This document shows, piece after piece, positions 8,418 to 15,307 of a DNA stretch of 35,746 bases. Where the stretch lies: NCBI GenBank assembly GCA_025355105.1, contig JANYAE010000028.1, positions 1 to 35,746 on the forward strand. The letters run 5' to 3'. The notes beneath the pieces are model-generated. The model ran no database searches. It saw only the letters and a program-made list of their open reading frames with translations, and was not told the DNA's origin. Both the position numbers and the translations under genes were made by a program. Source of the stretch: Pseudomonadota bacterium. Lineage in GTDB: Bacteria > Pseudomonadota > Gammaproteobacteria > Steroidobacterales > Steroidobacteraceae. Within the stretch, counting starts at the first letter, position 1; every line of letters begins with the position of its first letter.

Positions 8418-9392
8418 ATGTTCGAAAGCAACCACATCCTCGTCGCACTCGCCGACCCGGCCGCCAAATCCTCGCCCGCGGTCGCGCGTGCCCAGGAAAT
8501 CGCGGCCAAGACCGGCGCGCGCGTGACGCTGTTCCACAGCCTGTACAGCCCGTACGTCGCCGGCGAGCAGTTCTACAGCCCGACCGACTTGCAGCGCGAC
8601 ATCGAAGCCGCCGTCACCGCCCGTAAGCGGCAGCTGGAGCGGCTGGCGAAGCCGTTGATCGAAGCCGGCATCGTCACCCACGTCCGGGTCCGCTGGGACT
8701 ACCCGATCCACGAGAGCATCATCCGCGAGGCGATGCGCGAGGGAATCGACCTCGTGGTCGTCGGCAGCCACCGCCACGGCGCCGCGGCGCGTCTCGTGCT
8801 GAGCAATACCGACTGGCAGCTGATACGCCTGTGCCCGTGCCCGGTGCTGCTCGTCAAGACCGCCCGGCGCTACGACCGGCCGCGCGTCCTCGTGTCGGTG
8901 GATCCGCTGCACGCGCACGCCAAGCCCGCGGGCCTGGACGCGCGGCTGCTGGCGACCGGCGATGCGTTCGCCGAGCGCTTCGGCGGCAAGCTGCACGCAG
9001 CGCACTTCTACATGCTGACGACGCCGCTCGCGACCGGCTTCATGGTCGAGCCGCTGCCGTTGCCGACGGAGATCGCCGAGCAACACTCGCGCGACGTGCG
9101 CAAGGCCTTCGACGAGCTCACCGCGAAGTACGCACTCGGCGCGCGGCGCGCGCATCTGCGCCTCGGCATCCCGGTGGAGGAGCTGCCCGATCTCGCCGCG
9201 GAACTCGACGCGCACGTGGTCGTCATGGGCGCTGTGTCGCGCAGCGGCCTGAAGCGGCTGTTCATCGGCCACACCGCGGAACGGGTCATCGACCGGCTGA
9301 AGTGCGACGTGCTGATCGTCAAGCCCGAAGGCTTCAGGACGCCGGTACCGAAGAAGGCGGCCAATCGACCGGTCGTACTGCCGCCGCTCTGA
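8418..9392 (+). CDS. Tandem-domain universal stress protein (UspE-like)
   Basis: A 324-residue cytosolic stress protein made of two Usp domains (about residues 4-153 and 160-302). Each ends with the expected strand and loop pattern: VVVGSHRHGAAARLVLSNTDWQL with CPCPVLLVK, and VVMGAVSRSGLKRLFIGHTAERV with CDVLIVKP. The usual ATP motif G-x2-G-x9-G(S/T) is broken in both halves: the second glycine is missing, and the first domain has LSNTDW where LGSVAE is normal. This is typical of the non-ATP-binding UspE class. GGAGGG lies before the ATG. Its 3' end overlaps the convergent kinase gene by 59 bases. Confidence 0.92.
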   Translation: MFESNHILVALADPAAKSSPAVARAQEIAAKTGARVTLFHSLYSPYVAGEQFYSPTDLQRDIEAAVTARKRQLERLAKPLIEAGIVTHVRVRWDYPIHESIIREAMREGIDLVVVGSHRHGAAARLVLSNTDWQLIRLCPCPVLLVKTARRYDRPRVLVSVDPLHAHAKPAGLDARLLATGDAFAERFGGKLHAAHFYMLTTPLATGFMVEPLPLPTEIAEQHSRDVRKAFDELTAKYALGARRAHLRLGIPVEELPDLAAELDAHVVVMGAVSRSGLKRLFIGHTAERVIDRLKCDVLIVKPEGFRTPVPKKAANRPVVLPPL

Positions 9393-10911
9393 CCGCGCCG
9401 GCGAGCGCCGCCGCGTCGAGCGGACGCGTCGTATCGATCGCGACCGCGTGACGTCGTTCCGCGGCGGCGAGCGGTGCGGCGACCGCAAGCTGCTGCTCCA
9501 GGACCTCTGCCGTTGCCTCCGAGGGATCCGCGCGGCGCTCCGTGACGCGTTTGCGCAGCAGCGCCTCCGGCGCGGTGCACTCGAGGATCACGAAGGGCGC
9601 GGCGGCGGCGCGGGCCAGTGCCGCGATGCGCTGGCGCTCAGCGGCGTCGAGGAAGGTTGCGTCAACGAGCACGCTGAGCCCGGCGCGCGCCAGCGCGCCG
9701 GCGGCTGCCACGAGGTGCGCGTAGGTGCGCCGCGTCATCGCCGCGTCATAGAGACCTCGGTCCAGCCCGGAGCCGCTGCGGGCCTCCGCGGCGAGCCCGG
9801 CGAGCCGCTTGCGTTCGACGTCCGAGCGCAGCCGCACGGCCGGCAGCGCCGCCGCGAGCGCCGCCGCCGCGTGGCTTTTGCCGGATCCGGAAGGTCCGCA
9901 GGTGATCACGATGTGACCTGACGCGCGGGTCGCGTACTCGGCAGCCGCGACGAGGAAGCGCCGGCACTCCGACCAGGCGGCGGCGGCCGCCGCCGGGTCC
10001 GCGCCGAGCTGACGCGCTCGCAGCGCGTCGACCTTGGCACGCACGAGGGCGCGGTAGACGAGGAACCAGCGCCAGACCGCGGCCGCACCGTAGTCGCCGG
10101 CGGCGCCGAACCAGCCATCGACGAATGAGGTGGCAAGGTCCGCTCGCCCGAGGCGGTCGAGGTCCATCGCGAGAAACGCGGCGTCGCTCGCGACGTCGAT
10201 GTAGCGCAGCCGCGCGGCGAAGTCGATGCCGTCGAATGGCGTCAGGCGGCCGTCCAGACGCACGACGTTGCGCGCATGCAGGTCGCCGTGGCACTCGCGG
10301 ACGCGGCCGCTCTGGCGGCGCGCAGCCAGCAGCGGCGCGATCGCCGCGTGCTCGCGCGCGACCCACGCCGCGAGCGTCGCGAGCGGCGCGGCCGGCAGGG
10401 GCTGTTCGGGGCGGCGCAGCGAGCCGAGGTTCTCGTGCATCGCGGCGAGCGCTTCGGCCGGGGTACCCCACGACGCGTCCGGATCCACGGCCGGACTGGC
10501 GGCCTGCCAGCCGGCGACCGCTGCGCCGAGCGTCGCGAGCTCTGCCGAACTGACGGCCGCCGCGCCCACCAGCACGTCGAGCTCGAGGGCGCGGTCGAAG
10601 CGGCGCATGCGCACCGCGGGCTCGAGCGGCGTGCCCGGGCGATCGAAGCGCGGCCCATCCGCTGTCATCGCGAGCTCGACGACGCCGAGATAGAGAGACG
10701 GCGCCCAGCGCCGATTGAGTGCCACCTCGGTCTGGCACGCGGCGCGGCGCAGCGCGACGGTCGAATAGTCGAGGAACGGGAAGCGCACCGGGCGCTTCAG
10801 CTTGTAGGCGTAGTCGCCGGCGAGCACCACCCACGACACGTGGGTCTCGATCAGCGTCGGCTGCGTGGCGGCGTGCGGATAGACCGCCGGCTCGAGCAGC
10901 GCGTCCGGCAG
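9334..10911 (-). CDS. Fused phosphotransferase-like / P-loop kinase protein
   Basis: About 525 residues in two parts. The N-terminal half is an aminoglycoside-phosphotransferase-like kinase fold with ETHVSWVVLAGDYAYKLKRPV near the start, a Brenner-type catalytic motif CHGDLHARN (207-215) and FDGID (226-230). The C-terminal third is a zeta-toxin/AAA-type P-loop ATPase with GPSGSGKS (339-346). Such bifunctional proteins are widespread but their substrate is unknown. Family similarity begins at VLPDALLEPAVYPH, yet there is no ATG, GTG or TTG there. The open frame only gains a start at 11211, inside the upstream gene in another frame. I therefore mark CTG 10911 as the likely start, 28 bases after the upstream stop. 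The exact start is uncertain. Confidence 0.82.
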   Translation of the reverse strand: MPDALLEPAVYPHAATQPTLIETHVSWVVLAGDYAYKLKRPVRFPFLDYSTVALRRAACQTEVALNRRWAPSLYLGVVELAMTADGPRFDRPGTPLEPAVRMRRFDRALELDVLVGAAAVSSAELATLGAAVAGWQAASPAVDPDASWGTPAEALAAMHENLGSLRRPEQPLPAAPLATLAAWVAREHAAIAPLLAARRQSGRVRECHGDLHARNVVRLDGRLTPFDGIDFAARLRYIDVASDAAFLAMDLDRLGRADLATSFVDGWFGAAGDYGAAAVWRWFLVYRALVRAKVDALRARQLGADPAAAAAAWSECRRFLVAAAEYATRASGHIVITCGPSGSGKSHAAAALAAALPAVRLRSDVERKRLAGLAAEARSGSGLDRGLYDAAMTRRTYAHLVAAAGALARAGLSVLVDATFLDAAERQRIAALARAAAAPFVILECTAPEALLRKRVTERRADPSEATAEVLEQQLAVAAPLAAAERRHAVAIDTTRPLDAAALAGAVRAAAVRPVDWPPSSVPAS

Positions 10912-10939
10912 TACCGGCCGCGAATCGCGCCCCGGCCGG

Positions 10940-11299
10940 TCAGTGCTTGGTGGCTGCCGCTTCGTCGTCCGGCTCGTCGGCCTCGACGGCCTCCTGCACC
11001 TGCGCCGAGAACTCGTCGAGCGGCGCGCGCCAGTCGCGCGCCGTGACTTCGGCGCCCGTGGCGTAGCCGAGTTCCTCCGACTCCACGTCGTCCACCGGCC
11101 CGGTCCAGTCCTCCGGCGCCTCGGCCGGATCAAGCGGCATCGCGAACCACGTGTCGAGGTCCAGTTCGTCGACGTCGCCGTCGAAGTCCTGGATCTCGAC
11201 GTAGTCCTCATCCGGGTCGTAGGCGACGACTTGAAACATCTGGCCTTTGTCGCGGTGCGCGTACCAGTGCCCCACTTCGGGAACGAGTCGGCTGGCCAT
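10940..11299 (-). CDS. DUF6763-like small acidic protein
   Basis: A 119-residue soluble, strongly acidic protein. The N-terminal part reads PEVGHWYAHRDKGQMFQVVAYD and is followed by VEIQDFDGDVDELDLDTWF and EDWTGPVDD. I recognise these as the gammaproteobacterial DUF6763 family from memory only. The C-terminal tail is low-complexity and rich in D, E and A. It has no signal peptide and no catalytic motif that I can see. The kinase gene begins about 28 bases after its stop, so the two are probably translated from one message. Its promoter should lie in the long gap upstream. Confidence 0.8.
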   Translation of the reverse strand: MASRLVPEVGHWYAHRDKGQMFQVVAYDPDEDYVEIQDFDGDVDELDLDTWFAMPLDPAEAPEDWTGPVDDVESEELGYATGAEVTARDWRAPLDEFSAQVQEAVEADEPDDEAAATKH

Positions 11300-11611
11300 G
11301 AGCGTCTGTCCTAGTCTCGAGAGGAGGGTCGAGGCTCATGCTACGTCCGCTGTGGGGGAGGAGCGTAGGGGAATATGCGGATATTTCCGCGCGGCCTCGC
11401 GGGACTGCGAAGTCAGGCCGGCCCGGATGGCGCGGTCCGGAGCCGACCGGCTCGGCCCCGCCGGCGTCGCGATAACCTGATCGGCTGAGGCGCAGGCGGC
11501 GCGCGGCGCGTTCGGCTGGGAGAGCGGTCGATGGCGGGGCGATCACGCCGCACGACGTGTCGCGAGCTGATGGCCAAGCTGTCACGCTCCGTGCGTAAGC
11601 GATGAGGATAA

Positions 11612-11641
11612 TTGACACTCTGGCCTGTTAGGGGCGATATT
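11612..11641 (+). promoter_or_regulatory. Putative sigma-70 promoter of puuR
   Basis: A perfect -35 box TTGACA (11612-11617) is followed after 18 bases by GATATT (11636-11641). Transcription would begin near 11648, giving a leader of about 32 bases before the GTG of puuR at 11680. The -10 overlaps inverted repeats listed next. Confidence 0.6.
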
Positions 11642-11652
11642 TCGCCAAATAT
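11637..11652. promoter_or_regulatory. Palindrome over the puuR -10 region
   Basis: ATATTTCGCCAAATAT is a 6-base inverted repeat with a 4-base centre. It covers most of the -10 and the presumed start of transcription. A second, overlapping dyad (GGCGA/TCGCC, 11633-11646) is nested with it. The location fits an operator for a repressor, probably PuuR itself or another regulator. Confidence 0.45.
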
Positions 11653-11665
11653 GTTCATTATTATT
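11651..11665 (-). promoter_or_regulatory. Putative PuuR operator upstream of puuR
   Basis: Read on the minus strand this site is AATAATAATGAACAT. It resembles the asymmetric E. coli PuuR box as I remember it (AAAATATAATGAACA) and shares the core ATAATkAACAT with the site at the puuD start (17735-17749). It lies just downstream of the expected puuR transcription start, as for autorepression. Confidence 0.55.
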
Positions 11666-11679
11666 CACGGGCAGGCCGC

Positions 11680-12240
11680 GTGAGCGTCGCAACCGGCATC
11701 GACGTCGGTGCGCATCTGCGGGCGATCCGCCAATTCCACGGCCTCTCGCAGCGCGAGCTCGCCAAGCGCGCCGGCGTCACCAACGGGATGATTTCGTTGA
11801 TCGAGCAGAACCGGGTCAGCCCGTCCGTCAGCTCCCTCAAGAAGGTCCTCGACGGCATCCCGATGTCGCTTGCCGACTTCTTCACGATGGACCTCGCCGT
11901 ACCGCCGCAGGTGTTCTACAGCCGGGACGAACTGACCGAGATCGGCGCTGCGCCGGTCGAGCTGCGGCTGGTCGCCGCGCGCCGCCCGCAACGCGCGATG
12001 TCGATCCTGCACGAGCGGTATGCGTCCGGCGCCGATACCGGCCCGGACATGTTGTCGCATCCGGGCGAGGAGGGCGGCGTGGTCGTCAGTGGCCAGGTGG
12101 AAGTGACGGTCGGCACCGCGAGCCGCGTGCTGACGCCGGGCGACGCCTACTACTTTTCGACCGCCGTTCCACATCGCTTCCGAAATCCGGGCGACGAGGA
12201 CTGTGAGATCATCAGCGCCAGTACCCCGCCCACCTTATGA
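11680..12240 (+). CDS. puuR: PuuR-type repressor (XRE helix-turn-helix plus cupin)
   Basis: A 186-residue regulator. An XRE-type helix-turn-helix fills about residues 11-65 (LRAIRQFHGLSQRELAKRAGVTNGMISLIEQNRVSPSVSSLKKVL), and a small cupin ligand domain fills about 108-180 (HPGEEGGVVVSGQVEVTVG, TPGDAYYFSTAVPHRFRNP, ending IISASTPPTL). Architecture, length (185 in E. coli) and the C-terminal motif match PuuR, the putrescine-responsive repressor of putrescine utilisation genes. The start is GTG 11680, with a weak GGGCAGG before it. It precedes puuC by 66 bases. Two candidate operators, before puuR and at puuD, support autorepression and control of the downstream puu/pot operon. The alternative is a general polyamine or amine-responsive XRE-cupin regulator. 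Confidence 0.9.
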   Translation: MSVATGIDVGAHLRAIRQFHGLSQRELAKRAGVTNGMISLIEQNRVSPSVSSLKKVLDGIPMSLADFFTMDLAVPPQVFYSRDELTEIGAAPVELRLVAARRPQRAMSILHERYASGADTGPDMLSHPGEEGGVVVSGQVEVTVGTASRVLTPGDAYYFSTAVPHRFRNPGDEDCEIISASTPPTL

Positions 12241-12247
12241 GCTGCGC

Positions 12248-12266
12248 CGCGCCGCCTGGCGGCGCG
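12248..12266 (+). other. GC hairpin between puuR and puuC
   Basis: A 9-base inverted repeat (12248-12256 with 12258-12266) centred on one base makes a tight stem just after the puuR stop. No T-run follows. It may partly terminate transcription or set an RNA-processing point, which would give puuR and puuC different message levels. Confidence 0.4.
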
Positions 12267-12306
12267 CGGGCGCGACCCCGCACATCCTGACGAGAGGTCC
12301 CAAGTC

Positions 12307-13815
12307 ATGTCCGCCGTAGCCGAGATTTCCAATCCCGCCACCTGGCGCAGCCGCGCGGCCGGTCTGTCGATCGAGGGTCGTGCCTTCGTCGACGGCCGCT
12401 ATGTGTCCTCGGCGAGCGGTGCCACCTTCGATTGCGTGAGTCCGATCGATGGCCGGGTGCTGGCGAAGGTCGCCTCCTGCGACGTCGCCGACGTCAATCT
12501 CGCGGTGACCAGCGCGCGTCGCGCCTTCGACAAGGGCAGCTGGTCAAGGACGCGACCGGCCACGCGCAAGAAGGTGCTGCAGCGCTTCGCCGAACTGATT
12601 CTGGCGAACCAGGACGAGCTGGCGCTCCTCGAGACGCTCGACATGGGCAAGCCGATCGGCGACAGCCTGGCGGTCGACATCCCCGGCGCGGCGCGCTCGA
12701 TCAACTGGTACGGCGAGGCGATCGACAAGGTCTATGACGAGGTCGCGGCCACGGGGCCCGCCGAGCTCGGCCTGATCACGCGCGAGCCCTGCGGCGTGGT
12801 CGGCGCGGTCGTGCCGTGGAACTTCCCGCTGCTGATGGCGGCGTGGAAGCTCGGGCCGGCGCTCGCCACCGGCAATTCCGTGATCCTGAAACCCTCCGAA
12901 AAGTCGCCGCTGACCGCCATCCGGGTTGCGCAGCTGGCGGTCGAAGCGGGGCTTCCCGAGGGCGTGCTGAACGTGCTGCCCGGCTTCGGCCACACGGCCG
13001 GCCAGGCGCTGGCGCTGCACATGGACGTCGACGTCATCGCCTTCACGGGCTCGACGCGCACCGGCAAGCGCATGCTCGAGTACTCGGGGCAGTCGAACAT
13101 GAAGCGCATCTGGCTCGAGTGCGGCGGCAAGTCGCCGAATATCGTGCTGGCCGACACCCGCGACATCGAGCGGGCGGCGACCGCCGCGGCCTGGGCCATC
13201 TTCTTCAACCAGGGCGAGGTCTGCACCGCCGGCTCACGGCTGCTGGTACAGGACTCGATCAAGGATCAGGTGCTCGAGAAGGTCATCGAAGTCGGCCGCA
13301 CGCCCAAGCCCGGTGACCCGCTGGACCCCGCTACCAAGCTCGGCGCGATCGTCGACACGGTGCAGATGGACTCGGTGCTGAAGTATATCGACGCCGGCCG
13401 CAACGAGGGCGCGAGCCTGGTGCTGGGTGGCGCGCAGACGCGGCGCGACACCGGTGGCTGCTACGTCGAACCGACGGTGTTCGACGCCGTCTCGCCGAAG
13501 ATGAAGATCGCGCGCGAGGAGATCTTCGGGCCGGTACTCTCGACGCTGACGTTCAAGGACGTCGACGAGGCGGTCCGGATCGCCAACGACACGATCTACG
13601 GCCTCGCCGCCTCTGTCTGGACGCGCGACCTGTCGACCGCGCACCGGGTCGCGCGCGATCTGCGCGCCGGCAGCGTTTGGGTCAACTGCTACGACGGCGG
13701 CGACATGACGGTGCCGTTCGGCGGCTACAAGCAGTCGGGCATGGGCCGCGACAAGTCGCTGCACGCGCTCGACAAGTACACCGAGCTCAAGGCCACGTGG
13801 ATCGATCTCAGCTGA
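12307..13815 (+). CDS. puuC: PuuC-type gamma-glutamyl-aminobutyraldehyde dehydrogenase
   Basis: A 502-residue NAD(P)-dependent aldehyde dehydrogenase that would oxidise gamma-glutamyl-gamma-aminobutyraldehyde to gamma-glutamyl-GABA in putrescine breakdown. Similarity to E. coli PuuC runs end to end, for example LETLDMGKPIGDSL, DIPGAARSINWYGEAIDKVY and DGDMTVPFGGYKQSG-like GGDMTVPFGGYKQSG. Catalytic residues are visible: N172 in PWNFP, K195 in ILKPSE, E271 in LECGGKSPN and C306 in NQGEVCTAGS. The ATG has GAGAGG about 9 bases upstream. It follows puuR closely. PuuC-type enzymes accept several omega-aminoaldehydes, so a broader role is possible. Confidence 0.93.
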   Translation: MSAVAEISNPATWRSRAAGLSIEGRAFVDGRYVSSASGATFDCVSPIDGRVLAKVASCDVADVNLAVTSARRAFDKGSWSRTRPATRKKVLQRFAELILANQDELALLETLDMGKPIGDSLAVDIPGAARSINWYGEAIDKVYDEVAATGPAELGLITREPCGVVGAVVPWNFPLLMAAWKLGPALATGNSVILKPSEKSPLTAIRVAQLAVEAGLPEGVLNVLPGFGHTAGQALALHMDVDVIAFTGSTRTGKRMLEYSGQSNMKRIWLECGGKSPNIVLADTRDIERAATAAAWAIFFNQGEVCTAGSRLLVQDSIKDQVLEKVIEVGRTPKPGDPLDPATKLGAIVDTVQMDSVLKYIDAGRNEGASLVLGGAQTRRDTGGCYVEPTVFDAVSPKMKIAREEIFGPVLSTLTFKDVDEAVRIANDTIYGLAASVWTRDLSTAHRVARDLRAGSVWVNCYDGGDMTVPFGGYKQSGMGRDKSLHALDKYTELKATWIDLS

Positions 13816-13870
13816 GTCCGCCGATGCGCCCTCACACGATGCAGCCGGGTGCGCCGCTGGAGCAGGGCGC

Positions 13871-15307
13871 TTGAGCGACCCGTCCGGGGTCGATCGCGAC
13901 CTGGTCTGCGTCGACCTCGAGACGACCGGTGGCAGCCCCGCGTGGCACCGGATCATCGAGATCGGGACCGTGCAGGTCGACCGCGACGGCGCCGTGCGCG
14001 AGTGGTCGACGCTGGTCAATCCCGGCACGCGGATCCCGCCGCAGATCGAGGCCTTCACCGGCATCAGCAACGATATGGTGGCCGACGCGCCGCCCTTCGA
14101 AGAGGTCTACCGCGAGCTGCTCGAACGCCTCGCGGGCCGGGTCTTCGTCGCGCACAACGCGCGCTTCGACTACGGCTTCATCCGCACCGAGCTCGCGCGT
14201 CTCGACGTGCGGTTCTCCGCCAAGCTGCTGTGCACGGTGAAGCTGTCGCGACGACTGTTCCCGGAGCAGCCGCGCCACAATCTCGACGCCGTGATTGCGC
14301 GGCACGGCCTCGGCTGCGACGCCCGGCATCGCGCGCTCGGCGATGCGCGCGTACTGCGCGACCTGCTGGCGACGCTGAAGCGCGAGATCGCGCCGGCGCG
14401 GCTCGCCGCAGTGGCCGACGAGCTGCTGCGCGAGACGCCGCTGCCGCCGCAGCTGCCGCCGGGCCTCGCCGACGACCTGCCCGAGTCGCCGGGGGTGTAT
14501 CGCCTCTACGGCGAGGACGGCGCGCTGCTGTACGTCGGCAAGAGCAAGAACATCCGCCGCCGCGTGCTCGAGCATTTTGCGACCAGGCAGCGCTCGACGG
14601 CCGAGCAGCGACTCGCGCGCCAGGTGCGGCGCGTCGAGTGGACCGAGACGGCAGGCGAGCTCGGGGCGTTGCTGATCGAGGCCCGGACGGTCAAGGCAGG
14701 GAACCCGCTGCACAACCGCAAGCTCCGCGCCGCCGGCGCCGCCGGCGCCGCCTGGACGCTGCGGCTCGCGGCCGAGCCGGGCGCCGCGGAGCACGTCGAG
14801 ATCGTTGAGCTGGACGCGCTCGACGCCGCCGCGCAGCTGGAAGTCTACGGGCTGTACCGCGACCGCCGCGCCGCCGAGCGCGCCCTCGGCGAGATCGTCC
14901 GCGCCCACCAGCTGTGTGCCCGCGTGCTCGGCCTCGAACGCGGCGCCGGCGCTGGCGCCGACGTGACCGCGGCATCCTGCTTCGCCTACCAGCTGAAGCG
15001 CTGCCGCGGCGCCTGCATCGGCGCCGAGCCGGCGGCGTTGCACAGCGCACGCGTGCGGCTCGCGCTCGCCGGCACACGCCTCAAGCCGTGGCCCTTCCGT
15101 GGCCGGATCCTGGTGGCGGAACGCGACTGGCGCGGCGAGCAGGACCTGCACGTGCTCGATCGCTGGCGCTACCTCGGCACGGTGCGCGAGCCGGACGCCG
15201 CCGAAGGGCTCGACGCCGAGGCGGTGTCGTTCGACGCGGATGTCTACCGGATCCTGAAGCGCTTCCTGGCGGCGCCAGCCGGGGCCCGCATCATTGAGCT
15301 CGGCTGA
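13871..15307 (+). CDS. DnaQ-like 3'-5' exonuclease fused to a GIY-YIG (UvrC/Cho-like) nuclease
   Basis: A 478-residue fusion. Residues 10-170 form a DEDDh exonuclease: D15 and E17 in VDLETTG, HNARFDYGF in the middle, and the HxAxxD site H153-D158 in HRALGDA. Residues 200-285 form a GIY-YIG endonuclease domain with GVY (208-210) and YVG (221-223) in the sequence LLYVGKSKNIRRRVLEHF. Further on, C349, C370, C378 and C382 follow the UvrC-like pattern with x7 and x3 spacing at the end, so they could bind an iron-sulfur cluster or zinc. The start is TTG 13871 with GGAG 8 bases upstream. The stop overlaps the rlmKL ATG. The family is usually labelled a DNA polymerase III epsilon-like or Cho-like repair nuclease. 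Its role in repair is inferred. Confidence 0.88.
   Translation: MSDPSGVDRDLVCVDLETTGGSPAWHRIIEIGTVQVDRDGAVREWSTLVNPGTRIPPQIEAFTGISNDMVADAPPFEEVYRELLERLAGRVFVAHNARFDYGFIRTELARLDVRFSAKLLCTVKLSRRLFPEQPRHNLDAVIARHGLGCDARHRALGDARVLRDLLATLKREIAPARLAAVADELLRETPLPPQLPPGLADDLPESPGVYRLYGEDGALLYVGKSKNIRRRVLEHFATRQRSTAEQRLARQVRRVEWTETAGELGALLIEARTVKAGNPLHNRKLRAAGAAGAAWTLRLAAEPGAAEHVEIVELDALDAAAQLEVYGLYRDRRAAERALGEIVRAHQLCARVLGLERGAGAGADVTAASCFAYQLKRCRGACIGAEPAALHSARVRLALAGTRLKPWPFRGRILVAERDWRGEQDLHVLDRWRYLGTVREPDAAEGLDAEAVSFDADVYRILKRFLAAPAGARIIELG

Larger units (their letters stand above)
11300..11679. other. 380-base intergenic region between divergent genes
   Basis: This gap separates the DUF6763-like gene (-) from puuR (+). 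I find no plausible gene in it. An AT-rich island at 11370-11387 (imperfect inverted repeat GGAATAT/ATATTTCC) may belong to the promoter of the minus-strand gene. The puuR-proximal end (11605-11670) is strikingly AT-rich for this genome and carries the puuR promoter and operator sites listed separately. The central part (11390-11600) is GC-rich and shows nothing I can interpret. Confidence 0.6.

Noticed and set aside
14728..14752. GCC/GGC repeat in the nuclease fusion gene
   Set aside because: It encodes an alanine-glycine linker in frame and looks like ordinary GC-rich low complexity, not a regulatory or unstable repeat.
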